DNA of 64,000 nucleotides, taken from NCBI RefSeq assembly GCF_001544495.1, contig NZ_FCNZ02000003.1, positions 1-64,000 on the forward strand, read 5' to 3'. The notes under the pieces are model-generated. The model worked only from the letters and a program-made list of their open reading frames with translations. It was not told the DNA's origin and did not search any database. Within the stretch, counting starts at the first letter, position 1; every line of letters begins with the position of its first letter. This DNA is from Caballeronia telluris. Its GTDB lineage: Bacteria > Pseudomonadota > Gammaproteobacteria > Burkholderiales > Burkholderiaceae. Positions 59,381 to 64,000 of the stretch are shown here, piece after piece. A program made the translations under genes and the position numbers.

Positions 59381-62300
59381 CTACTTCGCGACCACGACCG
59401 GAATGCCCTTGAGGCTCGCCGCGCCCTTCATCTCGTCGAGCGATGCCCGCACGGCCGCGCCCGTCGCCGCTTCGATGCCGAGCGTCGCGGCCAGATCGCG
59501 CTCGCGGCGCTTCACCATCGCGAGGTTCGCAAGCTTCACATGACCGTAGCCGCGCACGCGCTCGAACAACGCGGCGAGCGCTTCCACGTCTTTCGCGTTG
59601 TCCGCGTTCAGCGCGCGCAAGGCGCGTGACATCGTCGTTTCGTAGTCGTCGGCGAGTTCACGTTCCATGCGTCGTTCGAGCGTCTTGCCGAACGGATCGA
59701 GCAGGCCGCCGCGCAGTGCCCGGAATTTCGCCATCGTGCCGAGCACCGGCCACAGCCACTGGCCGAACGTCATCTTGCGCGGCGCGCCGCCGTTCTTCGC
59801 CTTCGACAACACCGGCGGCGCGAGATTGAACTTCACCGCGAAATCCTGGCCCGCCGTGCCTTCGAACTGCGCTTCGAGCGCCGCGCGGAAGGCCGGATCG
59901 GCGTGCAGGCGCGCGACTTCGTATTCGTCCTTCACCGCGAGCAGCTTGTAGAACGTCGTCGCGACCGCGCGCGTGATCGCGTCGTTGTGCGACGCCGCTG
60001 CGGCGTTCACCAGCTTGCGATACCGCTCGACGTACTTCGCACCGCCGTATTCCGCGAGACGCCGCTCGCGATCCGAGATCAGCGCGGGCAACGGCATCGC
60101 GTTCATGTCGACGCGCGGCGCCTGCGCCGTCTTGCGCAGCGCATCGAGCGCCGGAAGATCGGCGGCGGCGAGGCGGCCGATCGCGAACGCGAGCTTGTTC
60201 ATCGGCACGGCGACGTTGTTCAGTTCGATCGCGCGCATCATCGCCGCGAGCGACACCGGCACGAGCCCAAGCTGCCAGGTTAGCCCAAGCATTAGGATGT
60301 TCGCGCCGATCGTATCGCCGAGAAAACGCGTCGCGAGTGCCTGCGCGTCGCAGGTCTGCATGCGCTCGGCGCCCGCCGCGTGCGCCATCTTGTCGAGAAG
60401 CGCGTCGGCGTGAAGATTTGCGTCCGGGTTCGTGACGAAGGTCGCGTTCGGAATCGCGTGCGTGTTCACGACGATCCGCGTGCGCCCGTGTCGCACCGTC
60501 TGCAACGCGTCCGCGCTCGCGCCGACGACCATGTCGCAGGCGAGCAGCACGTCGGCCTGCTGGGTGTCGATGCGCACCTGGTTCAAGAGCGCGTCGGTCG
60601 CGGCGAAGCGCACGAACGACAGCACCGAGCCGCCCTTTTGCGCGAAGCCCATGAAGTCGAGCACGGACGCGCTCTTGCCTTCGAGGTGCGCCGCCATGCT
60701 GATGAGCGCGCCGACCGTCACGACGCCCGTGCCGCCGACGCCGGTAATCAGGATGTCGTAGGGCGCGTTGTCGAGATGCAGGGCCGGCATGGGCAGTGCG
60801 TCGACGTGCCGCGCGAGTGCTTCGGGATCGAACGCGTTGCCGGCCGCTTTTTTGAGCTTGGCGCCTTCGAGCGTGACGAAGCTCGGGCAGAAGCCGTTGA
60901 CGCACGAATAGTCCTTGTTGCACGACGACTGGTCGATGCGGCGCTTGCGTCCGAGTTCTGTTTCGACCGGCTCGACCGACAAGCAATTCGACTGCACGCC
61001 GCAGTCGCCGCAGCCTTCGCAGACGGCTTCGTTGATAAAAAGACGCTTGTCCGGGTCGGGAAACTCGCCTTTCTTCCGGCGACGACGCTTTTCCGCCGCG
61101 CACGTCTGGTCGTAGATCAGCACGGTGACGCCCGGCGTGTCGCGCAGACGCCGCTGCACGGCGTCGAGTTCGCCGCGATGGTGGAACGTCGTGCCGCGCG
61201 GGAACTGGTCTTCGTGGCCTTCGTACTTTTCGGGTTCGTCGCTGACCACGACGAGCAACGCGATGCCTTCGGCTTCCACTTGCCGCGCGATCTGCGGCAC
61301 GGAAATGCTGCCGTCGACCGGCTGGCCGCCCGTCATCGCGACGGCGTCGTTGTAGAGGATCTTGTAGGTGATGTTCGCTTTCGCCGCGACCGCCTGGCGG
61401 ATCGCGAGAATGCCCGAGTGGAAATACGTGCCGTCGCCGAGATTCTGGAAGACGTGCGGCGTCTTCGTGAACATCGAATGCGACGCCCAATCGACGCCTT
61501 CGCCGCCCATCTGGATGAGGCCGGTGGTGTCGCGCTCCATCCACGACGCCATGAAGTGGCAGCCGATGCCCGCCTGCGCGATCGAGCCTTCCGGCACCTT
61601 CGTCGACGTGTTGTGCGGACAGCCCGAGCAGAAGTACGGCGTGCGTTTCACCGAGTCAGCGACGTTCGAGAGAATTTGCGGCGCGACGAGATCAACCACC
61701 TTTTCGCGACGATCGAGCGCCGGCTTGTGGCGCGCGAGCCAGTCGGCGAAGACCGGCAGCACGCGCGACGGACGCAGTTCCCCAAGCGACGACAGCAGCA
61801 TCGCGCCATCCTGCGCCGCCTTGCCGATCACGACGGGCCGCGCGCCCGAACTGCGGTTGTAGAGATGATCCTTGATCTGCTGCTCGATGATTGGACCCTT
61901 TTCCTCGATCACGAGCACTTCCGACAGCCCTTCGACGAACGCATCGAGCCGCGTCATTTCGAGCGGAAACGACAGCCCGACCTTGTAGATGCGCACGCCG
62001 GCGCTTTCCAGATCCTCGACCGTCAGTTCCAGCCGGCGCAGCGCTTCCATCAGGTCCAGATGCGCCTTGCCGCAGGTCACGATGCCCACGTTCGCGTGCG
62101 CGCTCGGCGCGATCCACTTGTCGATGCTGTTTGCGCGCGCGAAGTGGCGCGCGGCGTCGAGCTTGGCGGCGAGGCGCGCTTCGATCGTGAGGCTCGGCAG
62201 ATCGGGCCAGCGGTTGTGCAGGCCGCCCGCGGGCGCGACGAAATCCTCCGGCGCTTTCCACGACGTCGCAATCGCATCGAGATCGACGGTCGAGCCGGAT

Positions 62301-62986
62301 TCCACTGTCTCCGAGATCGCCTTGAAGCCGACCCACGCGCCCGAAAAGCGCGACAGCGCCCAGCCGTACAAGCCGAATTCGAGCATGTCCGCGATATTCG
62401 ACGGGTTCACGACCGGCATGCTCCACGCGATCATCGCCTGATCGCTCTGATGCGGCATCGACGACGACACGCAGCCGTGGTCGTCGCCCGCCACGACCAG
62501 CACGCCGCCGTGCGGCGACGAGCCGTAGGCGTTGCCGTGCTTGAGCGCGTCGCCCGCGCGATCGACGCCCGGGCCCTTGCCGTACCACATCGCGAACACG
62601 CCATCGACGGTGCGTTCTTCGTCCGATTCCACCCGCTGCGTGCCGAGCACGGCGGTGCCGCCGAGTTCCTCGTTGATCGCGGGCAGAAAGCGCACGTCAT
62701 GCGACGCGAGCAGTTTCTTCGCCTTCCACAGTTGCTGATCGACCATGCCGAGCGGCGAACCGCGATAGCCGCTGATGAAGCCCGCCGTGTTCAGGCTCGC
62801 GGCGCGGTCGAGTTCGCGCTGCATCAAGACGAGCCGCACGAGCGCCTGCGTGCCGGTCAGGAAAATGCGGCCGCGCGTGGCCGAGAGATTGTCGGTGAGC
62901 TTGTAGTCGGACAGGGCGGGCGGCAGGCCGCTTTGAGCATTGTCCTGCGTGTTCTGGATCGCATCGAGGGGAACGCGCGCGTTCAT
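59381..62986 (-). CDS. Indolepyruvate ferredoxin oxidoreductase family protein, fused type (1201 aa)
   Basis: A large fused 2-oxoacid:ferredoxin oxidoreductase that would decarboxylate indolepyruvate or related aryl 2-oxoacids to acyl-CoA with thiamine diphosphate and Fe-S clusters. The N-terminal part has the pyrimidine-binding region (GYRGSPLGMVDQQLW, GTQRVES). The middle has CSGCPHNTS and the diphosphate-binding GDGTYFHSG, then Fe-S cysteines (CEGCGDCGVQSNC, CSCVNGFC-like). The C-terminal gamma part is ITGVGGTGVVTVGALIS. The start at 62986 follows GGAGAC. Long fused forms are usual in Burkholderia-type bacteria. Confidence 0.9.
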   Translation of the reverse strand: MNARVPLDAIQNTQDNAQSGLPPALSDYKLTDNLSATRGRIFLTGTQALVRLVLMQRELDRAASLNTAGFISGYRGSPLGMVDQQLWKAKKLLASHDVRFLPAINEELGGTAVLGTQRVESDEERTVDGVFAMWYGKGPGVDRAGDALKHGNAYGSSPHGGVLVVAGDDHGCVSSSMPHQSDQAMIAWSMPVVNPSNIADMLEFGLYGWALSRFSGAWVGFKAISETVESGSTVDLDAIATSWKAPEDFVAPAGGLHNRWPDLPSLTIEARLAAKLDAARHFARANSIDKWIAPSAHANVGIVTCGKAHLDLMEALRRLELTVEDLESAGVRIYKVGLSFPLEMTRLDAFVEGLSEVLVIEEKGPIIEQQIKDHLYNRSSGARPVVIGKAAQDGAMLLSSLGELRPSRVLPVFADWLARHKPALDRREKVVDLVAPQILSNVADSVKRTPYFCSGCPHNTSTKVPEGSIAQAGIGCHFMASWMERDTTGLIQMGGEGVDWASHSMFTKTPHVFQNLGDGTYFHSGILAIRQAVAAKANITYKILYNDAVAMTGGQPVDGSISVPQIARQVEAEGIALLVVVSDEPEKYEGHEDQFPRGTTFHHRGELDAVQRRLRDTPGVTVLIYDQTCAAEKRRRRKKGEFPDPDKRLFINEAVCEGCGDCGVQSNCLSVEPVETELGRKRRIDQSSCNKDYSCVNGFCPSFVTLEGAKLKKAAGNAFDPEALARHVDALPMPALHLDNAPYDILITGVGGTGVVTVGALISMAAHLEGKSASVLDFMGFAQKGGSVLSFVRFAATDALLNQVRIDTQQADVLLACDMVVGASADALQTVRHGRTRIVVNTHAIPNATFVTNPDANLHADALLDKMAHAAGAERMQTCDAQALATRFLGDTIGANILMLGLTWQLGLVPVSLAAMMRAIELNNVAVPMNKLAFAIGRLAAADLPALDALRKTAQAPRVDMNAMPLPALISDRERRLAEYGGAKYVERYRKLVNAAAASHNDAITRAVATTFYKLLAVKDEYEVARLHADPAFRAALEAQFEGTAGQDFAVKFNLAPPVLSKAKNGGAPRKMTFGQWLWPVLGTMAKFRALRGGLLDPFGKTLERRMERELADDYETTMSRALRALNADNAKDVEALAALFERVRGYGHVKLANLAMVKRRERDLAATLGIEAATGAAVRASLDEMKGAASLKGIPVVVAK

Positions 62987-63228
62987 GGAGTCTCCGGCGT
63001 TGTTATGTGGCGTGGGGTTTCGCGAGGACTCCATTTTTGGCCAACAAAACCGGAATATTTTTGCGGACTCGCCGTTCGCTTCGCTGAGTCGAACAAGAAT
63101 CCGCTTGTTTTCGGGATCGCGGAGTGAGATCGCCCTCGGCGCGCGGCGTCATCGCGTATACCCGAACCTTTGGCCGGGCGCGTTGCGGTAATCTGAACGC
63201 TGCCGATTCACCCAGGGACGACCCGCCG

Positions 63229-63873
63229 ATGAAGCTCTATTACTGGCCGAAAACCCGCGCCTTTCGCGCGCTGTGGATGCTCGAAGAACTGCGCGCTTCC
63301 TACGAACTCGCGTTCGTGAACATCCGCGCGGGCGATCAGAACGAACCGGCGTTCTGCCGCGTCAATCCGATGTCGAAGCTGCCCGCGCTCGACGACGACG
63401 GCGTGACGGTAGCCGAGTCGGGCGCCGTGCTGCTCTATCTCGCCGACAAATTCCCCGACGCGAAGCTCGGCGTACCGCACGGCGAACCGCTGCGCGGGCG
63501 CTTCCTGCAGTGGCTCTTCTTTACCGGCGCGTGTCTGGAGCCGGCGATGGCCGAGCGCATGACGGGCGCGCCGGGCAACACCGTGAGCTTCGGCTGGGGC
63601 GATCTGGGGCGCGTCGAGCATGCGGTCGAAGGCGCGCTGAAGGACGGTCCGTGGCTCGTCGGCGAGCGCTTCACCGCCGCCGACATTCTGGTCGCGAGCA
63701 CGCTGCAGATCGCGTACATGGCGAAGCTGATCGAGCCGGGCGGCGCGCTGTCCGACTATGTCGATCGGGCGGTCGCGCGCGAAGGGCACGCGCGCGCGGC
63801 GGCGATCGATCACCGCGAGGCCGAGCGGCTCGCGCTTAAAGCGCACACGGGAACGGCCAGCGTGAAGGTCTGA
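63229..63873 (+). CDS. Glutathione S-transferase family protein (214 aa)
   Basis: A cytosolic glutathione transferase. The thioredoxin-like N-terminal domain starts MKLYYWPKTRAFRALWMLEE, with NPMSKLPALDDDGVTVAESG giving the cis-proline and the ES glutathione-binding pair (about residues 48-67). The helical C-terminal domain includes WLVGERFTAADILVASTLQI with the N-capping box. ATG 63229 is the natural start; the open frame upstream is non-coding. Substrate unknown. Confidence 0.92.
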   Translation: MKLYYWPKTRAFRALWMLEELRASYELAFVNIRAGDQNEPAFCRVNPMSKLPALDDDGVTVAESGAVLLYLADKFPDAKLGVPHGEPLRGRFLQWLFFTGACLEPAMAERMTGAPGNTVSFGWGDLGRVEHAVEGALKDGPWLVGERFTAADILVASTLQIAYMAKLIEPGGALSDYVDRAVAREGHARAAAIDHREAERLALKAHTGTASVKV

Positions 63874-63887
63874 GCGGCGCGGCCGCT

Positions 63888-64000
63888 TCAGGGAAACGCG
63901 CGTGGCTTCGGAATGCCGGCGCCGGCTTCGATGTCGGCGACGGCCTGCTTGTGCGCCAGATCGATCGCCTCGGCGGCGTTCGCCAGGCCGCCATCGCCGC
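63888..64000 (-). CDS. Partial coding region, C-terminal end only
   Basis: The minus strand has an open frame that runs off the window edge and ends at 63888-63890 (…AIDLAHKQAVADIEAGAGIP then KPRAFP). Base use matches the neighbouring genes, so it is probably real; 36 residues are too few to name the product. It converges on the glutathione transferase gene. Confidence 0.5.
   Translation of the reverse strand, partial: GDGGLANAAEAIDLAHKQAVADIEAGAGIPKPRAFP

Noticed and set aside
60380-63127. 915-codon plus-strand frame opposite the oxidoreductase
   Set aside because: It mirrors the real gene and has no domain; high GC keeps stops rare in that frame.
1-64000. CRISPR arrays and rRNA or complete tRNA genes
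   Set aside because: No regular 24-37-bp repeats with unique spacers, no Cas gene, and no complete cloverleaf was seen; only a possible tRNA 3' end at 52346-52359.

Overview
The window looks like a chromosomal segment of a high-GC betaproteobacterium of the Burkholderiaceae (Burkholderia, Paraburkholderia or Caballeronia type). The reasons are the strong G/C third-position bias and an ordinary metabolic and signalling block at the right end: chemoreceptor, uracil-xanthine permease, Na+/H+ antiporter, EAL protein, 1201-residue indolepyruvate ferredoxin oxidoreductase, glutathione S-transferase. I name no species. All identifications come from reading motifs by eye; no database search was run.

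About 1-52,360 is an accessory island. Its left end is not in the window, which opens with three 25-bp-period repeats that resemble a transposable-element terminus. Next come plasmid/ICE-like genes (small membrane protein, DUF3987 protein, MobA/MobL relaxase with an RSF1010-like nic sequence) and a decayed stretch (DUF4087 and EcsC remnants).

From 6.8 to 37 kb there is a defence-type region. It holds a Sir2 protein; a WYL regulator with a partner; a four-gene minus-strand set (double AAA+ ATPase, PDDEXK_4 nuclease, AddB-like nuclease, UvrD/AddA-like helicase-nuclease); a three-gene operon of unknown function; a second, frameshifted WYL gene followed by a dynamin-like GTPase pair (Eleos/LeoA type); a third, broken WYL gene; and a DUF6361/PLD/helicase operon that I believe is Azaca (zacABC). 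Eight palindromes of the form GGACA-N5-TGTCC lie between genes here, mostly upstream of these modules, and five of the eight have a -10-like hexamer exactly 11 nt downstream. This looks like an island-wide regulon, probably run by the WYL family.

From 37.5 to 42.2 kb lie ICE maintenance genes (tandem paralogues, a YqaJ chimera, DUF932, a glycine-zipper zinc ribbon), several with a shared hairpin in the leader. From 42.2 to 45.2 kb a minus-strand set encodes an ADP-ribosylglycohydrolase, an accessory metK and a DUF3293 protein. It starts from a clear promoter and a structured leader whose 10-bp closing stem overlaps a terminator, so it is a riboswitch candidate. A type III restriction-modification operon (mod, res, plus a small third gene) ends the cargo. 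The island edge is placed near 52,260-52,410, by tandem TGGGGGCA-type motifs, a tRNA-acceptor-like end and a strong terminator.

Several island genes carry single-base shifts, three of them at G-rich spots (EcsC, WYL-2, and the gene at 41.5-42.2 kb). This may be real decay or a base-calling artefact; I flag it rather than decide.
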